A DNA stretch of 64,000 nt from JBBQLG01 sp038327655. Its GTDB lineage: Bacteria; Bacteroidota; Bacteroidia; Cytophagales; Spirosomataceae. The notes beneath the pieces were generated by a model, which was given only the letters and a program-made list of their open reading frames with translations, was not told the DNA's origin and did no database searches. Of this stretch, positions 1 to 9,459 are shown in pieces. Numbering within the stretch: the stretch's first letter is position 1; every line of letters begins with the position of its first letter. Position numbers and translations under genes: made by a program. Location of the stretch: the NCBI GenBank assembly GCA_038327655.1, contig JBBQLG010000001.1, positions 1-64,000 on the forward strand, in the 5' to 3' direction.

Positions 1-2
1 GG

Positions 3-122
3 GGTTGGTTGCGCCCCCAGGATTATGGGCAAGCTGATGATCTGGCTTATGCCGTGAATCGGTGCTTGGCGAATGTAGGTATCCACCTGAAAATTGAGTT
101 TAGTGATTTTAATGAAACATAA
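3..122 (+). CDS. 3' end of unidentified ORF at window edge
   Basis: An open frame enters from the left edge and ends at TAA 120-122, about 39 codons, with a charged tail ending EFSDFNET. I do not recognise the family. It abuts the point where the downstream SusC gene abruptly begins in mid-barrel. It may therefore be the end of an inserted gene, for example a transposase, but that is inference. Confidence 0.35.
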   Translation, partial: GWLRPQDYGQADDLAYAVNRCLANVGIHLKIEFSDFNET

Positions 123-2051
123 TTACAAGCACCTACTTACACCCTGCGGCCCAACCTAAGTGTTCAGGTTACGCCCTGGCTGAAATTCGTGTCATCGTCG
201 CAGCTTTCCTACGCCGACCGCAGTGGCATTGCCGCCGATTTTTCGGGTGAACAGGGAGCCAATTTCTTTATCCCGTTAGCTACACCCTACAACCCCGATG
301 GCACCCCAACGATCTATGCCTGGCCCGAATACAACCTCGCGGGCAACCCGCTGGCGGGTATCCTTGCCACCAACGTGGACGTAACGTACCGGACGTTCAG
401 CAACAACTCACTGCGGGTGGACGTGCCGTTTGTGAAGGGCCTGTCCTATAACCTGAACACGGGTGTGGAACTCGAATCGAACCCGCAGCGAACCTATTAC
501 GGACGCGATACACGGGTGGGGTTTGAGGGCCGGGGACTGGCCAGCACGAGTGACTACCAGTCACGCAACTTTACCGTCGAAAATATCCTGAACTATGGCC
601 GTTCATTTGGTAAAAATACGCTAAACATCACTGGTTTATACAGTACGCAATCGACCGGCGGGGAGTCGAATGCCTTGACCGGCAAGGGGTTCCCCAACGA
701 CGTACTGACCACGTTTCAGATGAACACGGCGGCCCTGCTTACGCCCTCGTCGAACTACTTCAAGCAGAATGTAGAATCGCAGATGCTGCGAATCAACTAC
801 GGGTACGACAGCCGGTATCTACTTACCCTCACGGCCCGGCGCGATGGGTATTCGGGTTTCGGGCTTGATACGAAATACGGTATTTTTCCGTCGGTGGCTC
901 TCGGCTGGAACATCGCCCGCGAATCATTCATGAGTTCGGCTAATTTCGTAACGAACCTCAAGCTACGGGTGTCTTACGGCCTCAACGGCAATCAGGCCGT
1001 ATCAAGTTATCAGTCGCTGGCCACGCTCGCCACCCGGCAGTACGTCAGCGGCACCACCATTGTGCCGGGCTACATTCCGTCGCGGTTGGGCAACGAGAGA
1101 TTAGGCTGGGAATCGACCCGCTCGTTCAACGCCGGGCTGGACTTTGGGTTTATCAACAATCGGATTCAGGGCAGCATCGACGTGTATTCGCGCAATACCT
1201 TCGACCTGCTCCTGCAGCGGAACATCTCGTCGGTACAGGGCTTTCGAAGCATCATTCAGAACATCGGTAAAACGGCCAACAAGGGGGTCGAAGTGGCGAT
1301 CACCTCGGCTAATCTCAAGACGGGCGACCTGACCTGGACCACCTCGGCAAACGCGGCCTATAACGCAAACAAGATTGTGGACCTCTATGGTAACGGCAGC
1401 GATGACCCCGGCAACGGCTGGTTTATCGGTCGGCCCATCCGCACGATTTATGCTATTCAATACGGCGGTATTTTTCGCACCGTCGACGAAGTAGCGGCAT
1501 CGCCCCAGACCACCTCAAAACCGGGCTACGTTCGGGTGGTGGATGTGAACGGCGACGGAAAAATCAATGCGGATGACCGGACGTTTCTGGGCAACTTAGA
1601 CCCGCGTGTGACCTATGGCCTAACCAATACAGTCACCTACAAGGGCATCTCGCTGATGGTGTTTATTCAGGGTGTGGGCAACGTGACGAAAGACAATCCG
1701 CTGGTGGACGATGCCGTATTTACGGACGTGCGCCGGAACACGACCAAGAAGGACTGGTGGACTCCCACAAACCCCAACGCGACCCATTGGGCCAATGATG
1801 CCAATGCGAACCTGCTGAACGCCAACGTCTTTGAGAACGCTGGTTTTACCCGCCTGAAAGATGTGTCGCTGGCTTACCAACTCCCGGCAACGATCACGAA
1901 ACGCCTGAAAATGTCCACCCTGAAGGTGTATCTGACGGGCCGAAATCTGGCCACGTTCACCAAATACCAGGGCCTCGACCCTGAGCTAACCAATCAGTTT
2001 GGTCTGCCCCTGCAACGCGAATTTCTGATTGGTCTCAACGCCGGTTTTTAA
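123..2051 (+). pseudogene. susC: SusC-family TonB-dependent receptor, 5'-truncated
   Basis: This is the C-terminal part (about 642 codons) of a SusC/RagA outer-membrane receptor that would import oligosaccharides with its SusD partner. The frame is open back to position 123, just after a foreign-looking stop codon. It begins inside the beta-barrel (YTLRPNLSVQVTPWLKF). The signal peptide, carboxypeptidase-like domain and plug found in about 1000-residue family members are absent. The C-terminal part is typical, with DVNGDGKINADDRTFLG-type and GLDPE motifs and a terminal aromatic-rich strand ending in F. SusD follows 23 bp downstream. A GTG at 189 could restart translation but would not give a working receptor. 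The family call is firm; the loss of the 5' part is seen in this window. Confidence 0.85.
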
Positions 2052-2074
2052 CCCCACTTTTCGCTCAAATCATC

Positions 2075-3709
2075 ATGAATCAGTCAGTAAAATACGCGCT
2101 GGGTTTATTAATGCTGGCAGCAACGCCCACCCTGAACAGTTGCCAGAACGATTTTCTGGTCGAAAAACCCTTAGATATTCTTACGCCCGACAACCTGTAT
2201 GTGAACAAGGGCGGCTTTGAATCGGGGCTGTATGGACTCTACAACATGGTACGCCGGGAACGCACCGGCACCGACGGCAACAATAACGGCCTGATTCTCA
2301 CCCCGGCGTTTGTGGGCGTGGACAACGGCTTTAGTTTGTATCCGGGTACGGGGGCTTACGAGCAGGTGTTCAACGAGTTCGGCATTCAACTCAACTCCTC
2401 CGATGGCAGCGTCCGGCAAACGTGGGAGTATCTGTATCAGGTTATTAACGCCACGAATACCATTGTTGGCCGGGCCGAAAACCCCGCCGTGGTCTGGACT
2501 CCCGCCGAGAAAAACCAGATTGTTGGCGAAGCTAAACTCATCCGCGCCTGGGCGTATCGCCACCTGACGTTTCTCTACGGCGATGTGACGCTGAACCTGA
2601 CCGAGTCGAACGGAAACACCATCCGCACCGATTGGGACCGCACCCCCATAGCCGAAGTCCGCAAGCAAATGGAAGCCGACCTGCTCTTCGCCGAGGCCAA
2701 CCTGGCCGAAGCAGCGTCCAACGTGGCCCGAATGCCCCGTGCGGTGGCTACGCACTACTTAGCCGAACTCTACCTGACGACCGGCGAAAACCAAAAAGCC
2801 AAAGACAAGGCCCTGTCGCTGGTGAACAACCCTCTTTATAAGCTGGTTACGGCTCGCTACGGAGTACGGAAAGCCCTGCCCGGCACGCCCTTCACCGATA
2901 TGTTTATCGACGGGAACTCGAACCGGAGTGAGGGCAACACCGAAGCGATTTGGGTACTGCAAAACGAGTATCAGTCGCTGGGGGGCGATGGCAACATCAT
3001 GCGTCGCTGGTGGGTAAGCCGCTACGAAACGATTCAGGTGAGCGGTAAGCGGCCCATTATCGTCTCGATTGAGAACGGGGGCCGGGGCATTGGCCGGTTT
3101 GGTATTACCCGCTTCGGGTTGACCCTCTACGGTGCCACCGACGACCGGGGTTCGTACCACGCCATCCGGCAATTCTGGCTCATGAACAACCCGACTTCGC
3201 TGCCCACCGGCGCGAAACTCGGCGACACGGTCCGCACCACCCGCACCGGGCCTGAAACCCTGAGCAACCCAAGCTGGCCCACCACCCGGAAGTGGGATTA
3301 CGCCCCCGCCGTGGCCGAGGACGTGCAGAGTCCGTCGGGCTACAACGATCAGATTTACCTGCGCTTGGGCGAAACATACCTGCTGCTGGCCGAGGCTCAG
3401 TTGAAACTGGGCGATGCCGCCGGTGCCGCCACCACGCTGAACACCCTCCGCGCCCGATCCCGCGCCACGCCCATCACCGCTGCCGACGTGACGATAGACT
3501 TTATCTTAGACGAACGATCGCGGGAGTTGATCACCGAAGAACACCGCCGATACACCCTGCTCCGCACGGGTAAATGGCTCGAACGCACCAAAAAATACAA
3601 CGTGGTTTCGAGTACTAAAATCACGGAACGAGACCAACTGCTGCCCATCCCGCAGTCCGTCATCGACGCGAATTTGACGAAGAAGATGCCGCAGAATCCG
3701 GGGTATTGA
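2075..3709 (+). CDS. susD: SusD/RagB-family nutrient-binding lipoprotein
   Basis: This is a 544-residue surface lipoprotein that would cap a SusC channel and bind glycan. The N-terminus is a lipoprotein signal (hydrophobic stretch, then LNSC with Cys at about residue 23) followed by the family-typical DFLVEKPLD. A TPR-like alpha-helical body follows, and near the C-terminus the usual ILDERSRELITEEHRRY helix and a short tail ending NPGY. Length fits the family. It sits 23 bp behind the truncated SusC and 18 bp before the glycoside hydrolase, so it is the second gene of a polysaccharide-utilisation operon. Its SusC partner here appears broken, so function would need another SusC. Confidence 0.93.
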   Translation: MNQSVKYALGLLMLAATPTLNSCQNDFLVEKPLDILTPDNLYVNKGGFESGLYGLYNMVRRERTGTDGNNNGLILTPAFVGVDNGFSLYPGTGAYEQVFNEFGIQLNSSDGSVRQTWEYLYQVINATNTIVGRAENPAVVWTPAEKNQIVGEAKLIRAWAYRHLTFLYGDVTLNLTESNGNTIRTDWDRTPIAEVRKQMEADLLFAEANLAEAASNVARMPRAVATHYLAELYLTTGENQKAKDKALSLVNNPLYKLVTARYGVRKALPGTPFTDMFIDGNSNRSEGNTEAIWVLQNEYQSLGGDGNIMRRWWVSRYETIQVSGKRPIIVSIENGGRGIGRFGITRFGLTLYGATDDRGSYHAIRQFWLMNNPTSLPTGAKLGDTVRTTRTGPETLSNPSWPTTRKWDYAPAVAEDVQSPSGYNDQIYLRLGETYLLLAEAQLKLGDAAGAATTLNTLRARSRATPITAADVTIDFILDERSRELITEEHRRYTLLRTGKWLERTKKYNVVSSTKITERDQLLPIPQSVIDANLTKKMPQNPGY

Positions 3710-3727
3710 CTAAAATCCCTTCCCAAC

Positions 3728-5128
3728 GTGTTGAAAATCAACTTACTTTTTATCCTCCTGGCTATCAGCTTCTCTACGTTCGGTCAGCAAGCCGACTCTA
3801 TCACCGTAGAAGCCCGTAAATGGAGCCGCGACAAAAACCGGGTGGTGGTCTATTCTGACTGGATGCCGTTTAAGTCCCGGACGGTGGACCGATTGCCGGG
3901 TTTTCGGCCCACCCCCGCCTTACCCCTGAGCCGGTACGGGGGCGACCTGTCCCGGCAATGGAAAGCAACGGGCTTTATCCGGGTGCAGAAAGAGCAGGGC
4001 CGCTGGTGGGTGGTTGACCCGCTGGGCCATCCAATGCTGACGGTAGCCATGAACAGCATCCGGCCCGCCCCTTCCCAAACCAGTAAACAGGCCTTCGCTC
4101 AGGCTTTTTCTTCCCCGCAGGACTGGCTCACCAAAACCCGGCAATTGCTCGATCAGGGCGGTTTCAACGGGGCGGGGTCGTGGTCGGATATACCCGCGAT
4201 TCAGGCGTATAATCGCACGGCGGAACGGCCCATTACGTATGCCACGATGTTTAATTTTCTGACCATGTTTGCCAGAGAACAGGCCAAAAACCGCCCCGCC
4301 AGTCAGCAGGTGCCAGACCCGTTTCTAGTATTCGACCCCGACTGGGTTGCTTTCTGCGAACGTCATGCCCAATTAGCTGACCCTTACACGCAGGATGTCA
4401 ACGTGCTGGGTCATTTTTCGGACAACGAGATCGCCTTTTCGCCCACCCTGCTCCCGCAGGTGCTGGCCCTCCGCGATCCGAATCAGCCCGCCTACGTGGC
4501 TGCTTTGCAGTGGTTACAAACCCAGCGGGCCGATTCTTCCAACCTGACCAACGAGCAAAAAGACGCATTTGTGGGCTTCGTGGCCGAAAAATACTACCAG
4601 GCCGTGGGGCCAGCTCTGAAAAAACACGACCCCAATCACCTGTACCTCGGCACCCGGTTGCACGGGGCGGGCAAGTTCAACCGGGCCATTTTCACCGCTG
4701 CCGAGCCATACGTCGATCTGGTGTCGATCAACTTTTACGGGCAATGGCACCCCAGCCCGGCTACTACCGCACAGTGGGGAAACTGGACCACCAAACCATT
4801 TTTTATCACCGAGTTTTACACCAAATCCGAGGAATCGGGACTGAGCAATGTGGCCGGGGCGGGGTGGCTGGTGCATACCGAAAAAGACCGGGGCATCCAC
4901 TACCAAAACTTCGGACTGGCACTCTTGCAGGCCAATAATTGCGTGGGCTGGCACTGGTTTCGCTATCAGGACAATGATGCTTCCGAACCTGGCCCCGACA
5001 AGCCCGACATGGGATCCAACAAGGGGATTGTGGATACGAAATACCAGCCGTATCCAACGCTCCTGAACGCCATGAAGTCCCTGAACCAGAACGTATTTGG
5101 GCTGATTAACTTTTTTGATAAACGCTAA
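3728..5128 (+). CDS. Agarase-like glycoside hydrolase (GH-A type fold)
   Basis: This is a 466-residue secreted enzyme with a GTG start and signal peptide (LLFILLAISFSTFGQQ). The early GRWWVVDPLGHPMLTVAMNS segment resembles the substrate-entry region of agarase-type (GH50-like) hydrolases. FSDNE at about residue 230 is a plausible acid/base motif. FFITEFYTKSE at about residue 360 is a plausible nucleophile strand, the two-glutamate pattern of clan GH-A. The exact GH family and substrate cannot be fixed from sequence alone. It lies between susD and a CE15-like esterase on the same strand with short spacers, so its substrate is probably the glycan bound by the SusD protein. The neighbouring esterases point to an acetylated, uronate-decorated polysaccharide (inference). 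Confidence 0.7.
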   Translation: MLKINLLFILLAISFSTFGQQADSITVEARKWSRDKNRVVVYSDWMPFKSRTVDRLPGFRPTPALPLSRYGGDLSRQWKATGFIRVQKEQGRWWVVDPLGHPMLTVAMNSIRPAPSQTSKQAFAQAFSSPQDWLTKTRQLLDQGGFNGAGSWSDIPAIQAYNRTAERPITYATMFNFLTMFAREQAKNRPASQQVPDPFLVFDPDWVAFCERHAQLADPYTQDVNVLGHFSDNEIAFSPTLLPQVLALRDPNQPAYVAALQWLQTQRADSSNLTNEQKDAFVGFVAEKYYQAVGPALKKHDPNHLYLGTRLHGAGKFNRAIFTAAEPYVDLVSINFYGQWHPSPATTAQWGNWTTKPFFITEFYTKSEESGLSNVAGAGWLVHTEKDRGIHYQNFGLALLQANNCVGWHWFRYQDNDASEPGPDKPDMGSNKGIVDTKYQPYPTLLNAMKSLNQNVFGLINFFDKR

Positions 5129-5131
5129 CGG

Positions 5132-6640
5132 ATGAATCGTCGCCATTTCACGGGCTTGTTGTCGGGAGCCGCCAGACTGCCGCTGGTGGTTGCGGTGGCG
5201 TTTTTGCCGCTCCACGTTTCCGTTTTGTCTATCCTGCTGGGCTTCGGCTTGCTCCTGAGTTGTTCAGAAGCCGGGCGGGCGCAGGGCCTTCCCGTTACGA
5301 AAGAACAGCAGGCCGTCGAAAAAGCCCGGTTGCTCACCCTTGCCAAAGCAGACTGGCAACGGATGCTCCACCGGCTGAAAATCAGGCTCCCCACGCTGCC
5401 GCCAGTCGATACGGACCCGGCCCGGCCATCCCAAACAGTACAGCATCCGGGCTTCAGCAGTTGGTTCGATGCGCAGAACCGTCGCTACGTCCGGTCAAGC
5501 TGGGGAAGCTGGTCCAACTACGACGAAGCAAAAGCGGGTCCCTCCCCCCTAACCGACCCGCTGCTTCTGCAAAACGGTAAGCCTGTGCGGGATGCTAAAA
5601 TGTGGTGGAACCAGCGTCGCCCCGAAATCCTGACCAGTGTTGCGCGGGATGTGTACGGCATTATCCCGAAAAACACGCCTACCGTTACCTTCGTCATCGC
5701 CGACATGGATACCGTTGGGTTGGGTGGTCGGGTGGTGCGAAAAACCATCGAGGGCCGAATCGACAACCGCCGGTATCCAGCCGCCAAACCCCGCATTGAA
5801 CTGATACTGTATATCCCCGTCGGGGCTACCGGACCCGTGCCGGTCGTGTTGATTATTGGCTCTTTACCGGCAACGGCATTACCAGCCCAGCCGGGTGTGC
5901 TGGCGCAGGTGCTGGCGGCTGGCTGGGCAATGGCAACCTATAACCCAACAACGGTGCAACAAGATAGCGGTGCCGGTCTCCACGAGGGGATCATCGGCTT
6001 AGTGAACAACGGGCAGGACCGCCAACCCGACGACTGGGGGACGCTGGCCGCCTGGAGCTGGGGCCTGAGCCGGGCACTGGATTACCTCGAAACCGATGCC
6101 GCCGTAGATGCCCGGCAGGTGGCGCTGCAAGGACATTCGCGGTGGGGAAAAACGGCGTTGCTGGCCGCTGCGTTAGACACCCGGTGGTCCATGGCGTTTG
6201 TGAGTTGCTCCGGGGCAATGGGGGCTTCTCTGGAAAAACGCAACGGTGGCGAAACTATTGATAACGTGGCCGAAGCGAACGAATACCACTGGATGGCGGG
6301 CAACTTCCTGCGCTACGCCGGTAACTGGTTGGCCATGCCCACCGATGCCCACGAACTGATTGCCCTAGTGGCCCCCCGGCCCGTATTCATCACCAGCGGC
6401 ACAGAAGATGCCTGGACCGACGCAACAGGCATTTTTCTGGCGGGCGTGGGGGCCAGTCCAGTGTATAAACTGTTGGGCAAACGGGGCCTGGCTACCACGA
6501 CGATACCCACGCCGGGTACGGCCCTGATGGATGGCGACGTTGCCTTCCGGGAACACGTGGGCGGCCACACCGACCTACCCGACTGGCCCATTTTCCTCGA
6601 TTTTGCCCGCCGGTATTTTCATGCAAAGGGAGCTAAGTAA
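5132..6640 (+). CDS. CE15-like glucuronoyl esterase / carbohydrate esterase
   Basis: This is a 502-residue alpha/beta-hydrolase. A long hydrophobic N-terminus (about residues 15-50, ending LLLSCSEAG) suggests export or lipid anchoring. The nucleophile elbow is GHSRWGKTAL, matching the G-x-S-R-x-G-K signature of CE15 glucuronoyl esterases. The His of FREHVGGHTDLPDWP near the C-terminus is a candidate catalytic histidine. Such enzymes cleave ester bonds between glucuronic acid and lignin or other groups. The gene starts 4 bp after the glycoside hydrolase stop, so the two are translationally close. Activity on other uronate esters is equally possible. Confidence 0.72.
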   Translation: MNRRHFTGLLSGAARLPLVVAVAFLPLHVSVLSILLGFGLLLSCSEAGRAQGLPVTKEQQAVEKARLLTLAKADWQRMLHRLKIRLPTLPPVDTDPARPSQTVQHPGFSSWFDAQNRRYVRSSWGSWSNYDEAKAGPSPLTDPLLLQNGKPVRDAKMWWNQRRPEILTSVARDVYGIIPKNTPTVTFVIADMDTVGLGGRVVRKTIEGRIDNRRYPAAKPRIELILYIPVGATGPVPVVLIIGSLPATALPAQPGVLAQVLAAGWAMATYNPTTVQQDSGAGLHEGIIGLVNNGQDRQPDDWGTLAAWSWGLSRALDYLETDAAVDARQVALQGHSRWGKTALLAAALDTRWSMAFVSCSGAMGASLEKRNGGETIDNVAEANEYHWMAGNFLRYAGNWLAMPTDAHELIALVAPRPVFITSGTEDAWTDATGIFLAGVGASPVYKLLGKRGLATTTIPTPGTALMDGDVAFREHVGGHTDLPDWPIFLDFARRYFHAKGAK

Positions 6641-6682
6641 GCACCGTTACCGTGTCGTTATTTCACCAATATCTGCTTTATT

Positions 6683-7522
6683 ATGTTTCGCTATTTAGTC
6701 CTGTTCATCCACCTGAGTGTTACCAACGCTGCCTGGGCGCAACCCGATTCCTGCGCCCGGCCCGACCCCAACTTTCACGTTTATCTGCTCATGGGGCAGT
6801 CGAACATGGCGGGCCGGGGCGTGATCACCGACGACCTGAAAGCCGCTGGTAACGAGCGCGTTTCGATGCTGAACGCCGGTAGCAACTGGGTCGTGGCCCG
6901 GCACCCGCTGCATTTCGACAAGCCGAGTGTAATTGGCGTGGGGCCGGGGCTATCGTTCGGAATGGATATGCTGCTGGCTAACCCGGCTGTCCGTATCGGG
7001 CTGGTTCCCTGCGCGGTAGGGGGTACGAGCATCAGCCGCTGGCAACCCGGCGCGTATGACGAAGCGACCAAAACGCACCCCTACGACGATGCCGTGCTGC
7101 GCATCCAGAACGCCATGCGCTGTGGCGTGGTGAAGGGCGTGATCTGGCACCAGGGCGAATCGGACAGCAATCCGGCTGCCACGGCCACCTACCTGCCCAA
7201 GCTGGCCGAACTCATCGGGCGCGTCCGGGGCCTGACCGGGCAACCTAACCTGCCGGTGGTGGTGGGCCAGTTGGGCCAGTTCAAGGATGTGTACAAACCG
7301 ATGAATGCGCTGTTGCGAACGGTGCCGGATCAGGTGCAACACACCGCCGTTGCTACATCTGAGGGCCTGAGCGACAAAGGCGATAAAACCCATTTCGACG
7401 GGCCGTCGGCCAATGAATACGGCCATCGCTACGCCAAACAGATGCTGGCCCTGCAAGCCGCCGAATTGATCATATCGGGAAAGCAGCCGCCCCGACCAAA
7501 GACAAAAAAACCCGTTAGATGA
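6683..7522 (+). CDS. SGNH-type carbohydrate acetylesterase (CE6-like)
   Basis: This is a 279-residue secreted protein with a signal peptide ending near AWAQ. Block I is VYLLMGQSNMAGRG, carrying the nucleophile Ser. GVIWHQGESDSN is the block III-like motif. SDKGDKTHFDGPSANEYGHR carries the Asp/His pair. This is the sialate-O-acetylesterase / acetylxylan-esterase layout. It probably removes acetyl groups from polysaccharide or oligosaccharides in the periplasm. Its stop overlaps the start of the next esterase gene (ATGA at 7519-7522), showing translational coupling. Confidence 0.8.
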   Translation: MFRYLVLFIHLSVTNAAWAQPDSCARPDPNFHVYLLMGQSNMAGRGVITDDLKAAGNERVSMLNAGSNWVVARHPLHFDKPSVIGVGPGLSFGMDMLLANPAVRIGLVPCAVGGTSISRWQPGAYDEATKTHPYDDAVLRIQNAMRCGVVKGVIWHQGESDSNPAATATYLPKLAELIGRVRGLTGQPNLPVVVGQLGQFKDVYKPMNALLRTVPDQVQHTAVATSEGLSDKGDKTHFDGPSANEYGHRYAKQMLALQAAELIISGKQPPRPKTKKPVR

Positions 7523-8919
7523 AAGCCTTTTTCTTGCTGCTCCTGCTGGCAATTTGCCTGGCATATACGGTCCGGGCAAAAGTCCGGCTACCAACCCTGA
7601 TCGGACCAAACATGGTCTTGCAGCAGCGGTCTCAGGCACCGCTTTGGGGCTTGGCATCGCCTGATAAACCCGTGAGCGTAACGACTTCATGGGATAAAAA
7701 AACGTATGCAACCAAGGCAGATGCCAACGGAAACTGGCGGGTGACGGTAGCCACCCCAGCCGCCGGAGGGCCGTACTCGCTGGTGTTCAGCGATGGCGAA
7801 ACGCTCACCATCGACAATGTGCTGGTGGGCGAGGTGTGGGTCTGTTCGGGCCAGTCGAATATGGAAATGCCCATGCGTGGCTTCAATTCCCAGCCGATCC
7901 TGAACAGCAACGCCATCATTGCGGCCTCCCGGAATCCGGCCCTTCGCCTGTTCAAGGTAAGCCGGGCCTCGTCGCTTACCGCCCAGACCAATTGCAAAGG
8001 CCAGTGGGAGCAGGCCACACCCGCCACCGTGCGCGAGTTCAGCGCGGTAGCTTACCAGTTTGGGCTACTGCTCCAACAGCAGTTGAACGTGCCGGTGGGG
8101 TTGGTGCTGTCCACGGTGGGTGGCACACGGGTTGAATCCTGGATGAGCGCGGGCAGTCTGAACGCATTCCCGGACGTGTATGTCCCCGCCAGCCTCGACA
8201 CCGTGAAAGCACCGCACAAAGAAGCCACCACCCTCTTCAACGGCATGATTGCGCCGTTGGTGGGGTATGGTATCCGGGGGTTTATCTGGTATCAGGGCGA
8301 AAGCAACCGCCACGAACCGGAGCTTTACGAAAAACTGTTTCCGGCGATGGTGAGCGACTGGCGAAAGCAGTGGAAGCAGGGTGACTCCCCCTTTTATTAC
8401 GTACAGATTGCCCCGTTTGGCTCCAGCGACAAAACCCGCAGTGGGCCCCGTTTGCGCGAAGCTCAACTCAACAGCATGGCCGCGATTCCAAATTCGGGCA
8501 TGGCCTCGGCAATGGACGTGGGCATGGAAAAATACATTCACTTCATGAACAAAACCACCCCCGCTCATCGGTTGGCCTATTGGGCACTGGCGAAAACCTA
8601 CGGCATTGATGGTATTGCCTTCAGCGGGCCGGTTTTCAAAACCATGACCGTCAATGGTCGCAAAGCCACGCTGACTTTCGACTACGCCGACAACGGCCTG
8701 ACAGCCTTCGGTAAGCCCCTGATATTGTTCGAGATAGCCGGGGCTGATAAGGTGTTTTATTCCGCCACGGCCAGTATAAAAAGTGGCAAAATAGAGGTCG
8801 AAACTGACCAGGTAGCGGCTCCGGTGGCCGTTCGCTATGCCTATAAAGAATTCGTGGTGGGCGATTTGTACAATACCGACGGTTTGCCCGCATCCTCGTT
8901 CCGCACCGACAACTGGTAG
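7519..8919 (+). CDS. Sialate O-acetylesterase-family esterase
   Basis: This is a 466-residue secreted SGNH hydrolase with a signal peptide (FFLLLLLAICLAYTVRA). After an N-terminal beta domain (PTLIGPNMVLQQ) it carries GEVWVCSGQSNMEMPM (nucleophile Ser), STVGGTRVESWMS, GFIWYQGESNRH and a late His-containing segment near TTPAHRLAYWAL. This is the usual order for the long sialate-O-acetylesterase family, which in polysaccharide loci act as glycan deacetylases. It is the last gene of the operon and overlaps the previous esterase by 4 bp. No clear terminator follows; the next 500 bp hold CRISPR-Cas debris. Confidence 0.83.
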   Translation: MKAFFLLLLLAICLAYTVRAKVRLPTLIGPNMVLQQRSQAPLWGLASPDKPVSVTTSWDKKTYATKADANGNWRVTVATPAAGGPYSLVFSDGETLTIDNVLVGEVWVCSGQSNMEMPMRGFNSQPILNSNAIIAASRNPALRLFKVSRASSLTAQTNCKGQWEQATPATVREFSAVAYQFGLLLQQQLNVPVGLVLSTVGGTRVESWMSAGSLNAFPDVYVPASLDTVKAPHKEATTLFNGMIAPLVGYGIRGFIWYQGESNRHEPELYEKLFPAMVSDWRKQWKQGDSPFYYVQIAPFGSSDKTRSGPRLREAQLNSMAAIPNSGMASAMDVGMEKYIHFMNKTTPAHRLAYWALAKTYGIDGIAFSGPVFKTMTVNGRKATLTFDYADNGLTAFGKPLILFEIAGADKVFYSATASIKSGKIEVETDQVAAPVAVRYAYKEFVVGDLYNTDGLPASSFRTDNW

Positions 8920-9075
8920 TGGGTATTTGGCTGGCATCGCCCACCGAAACCCAGCCCGTTCAGCGGCCAACTATGCGCCCGGCCCGGCTCACCGGGTCGG
9001 CGTTATTCAGGGCATAGACATCTGCGAGCAACCTCTGCTGTTCGGCGGTCAAACGACCACCGCCTATGTGGCTGA

Positions 9076-9207
9076 TTAACAGTTGCCAGAGTCTCAGGAA
9101 GTACGTCCGATGAGGATTCCTCTCCGTTTTGCCTGATGCAAATAAAATCTTTCCGGCCCAGACTCAACGGCCAGTGTGGGTTAGCCAATGCCGCTTCCAA
9201 CGCCCGA
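9076..9207 (-). pseudogene. cas5e fragment
   Basis: On the minus strand this encodes LEAALANPHWPLSLGRK, then a short gap, then ICIRQNGEESSSDVLPETL. This is almost the same as the middle of the intact Cas5e gene (about 30480-30610), including near-identical DNA over the first 60 bases. About seven codons (AFVPSWP in the intact copy) are missing or altered, and homology ends at both sides. Further left the minus strand reads HIGGGRLTAEQQRLLADVY, an unrelated unrecognised fragment. It lies next to two decayed CRISPR repeats and is best read as a relic of another or rearranged CRISPR-Cas locus. Confidence 0.8.
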
Positions 9208-9237
9208 AGATAAACAGGTGGAAATAGTTATTTCCGC

Positions 9238-9327
9238 GTGTTCAGTCTCACGAGCGTAAGGAAAATTCATTACCACTTCACCGGCAGCAATGATCGAACG
9301 GTTCATCCCCACGAGCGTAGGACAAAT
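9238..9327 (-). CRISPR. Relic CRISPR: two degenerate repeats, one 32-nt spacer
   Basis: Positions 9238-9266 match the main array repeat at about 23 of 29 bases. Positions 9299-9327 match nearly completely (GTAGGACAAAT instead of GTAGGGAAAAT). The interval 9267-9298 is 32 nt, the usual spacer length of the main array. The second repeat has the GGTTC...CGAGCG combination also seen once at the main array's 19204 repeat. Orientation follows the main array. A tandem pair of TTCGGGGCAAA follows at 9327-9348. Confidence 0.78.
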
Positions 9328-9459
9328 TCGGGGCAAATTCGGGGCAAATTTGCCGTTTGACTCTTGCCACAATAGGCAATTTCAACAGTTTACACAAACT
9401 ATAATTTGTACAATGTTGAAAAAATCCGTTTTCTTTGCTCAATAAATCATTCCTGTTCC

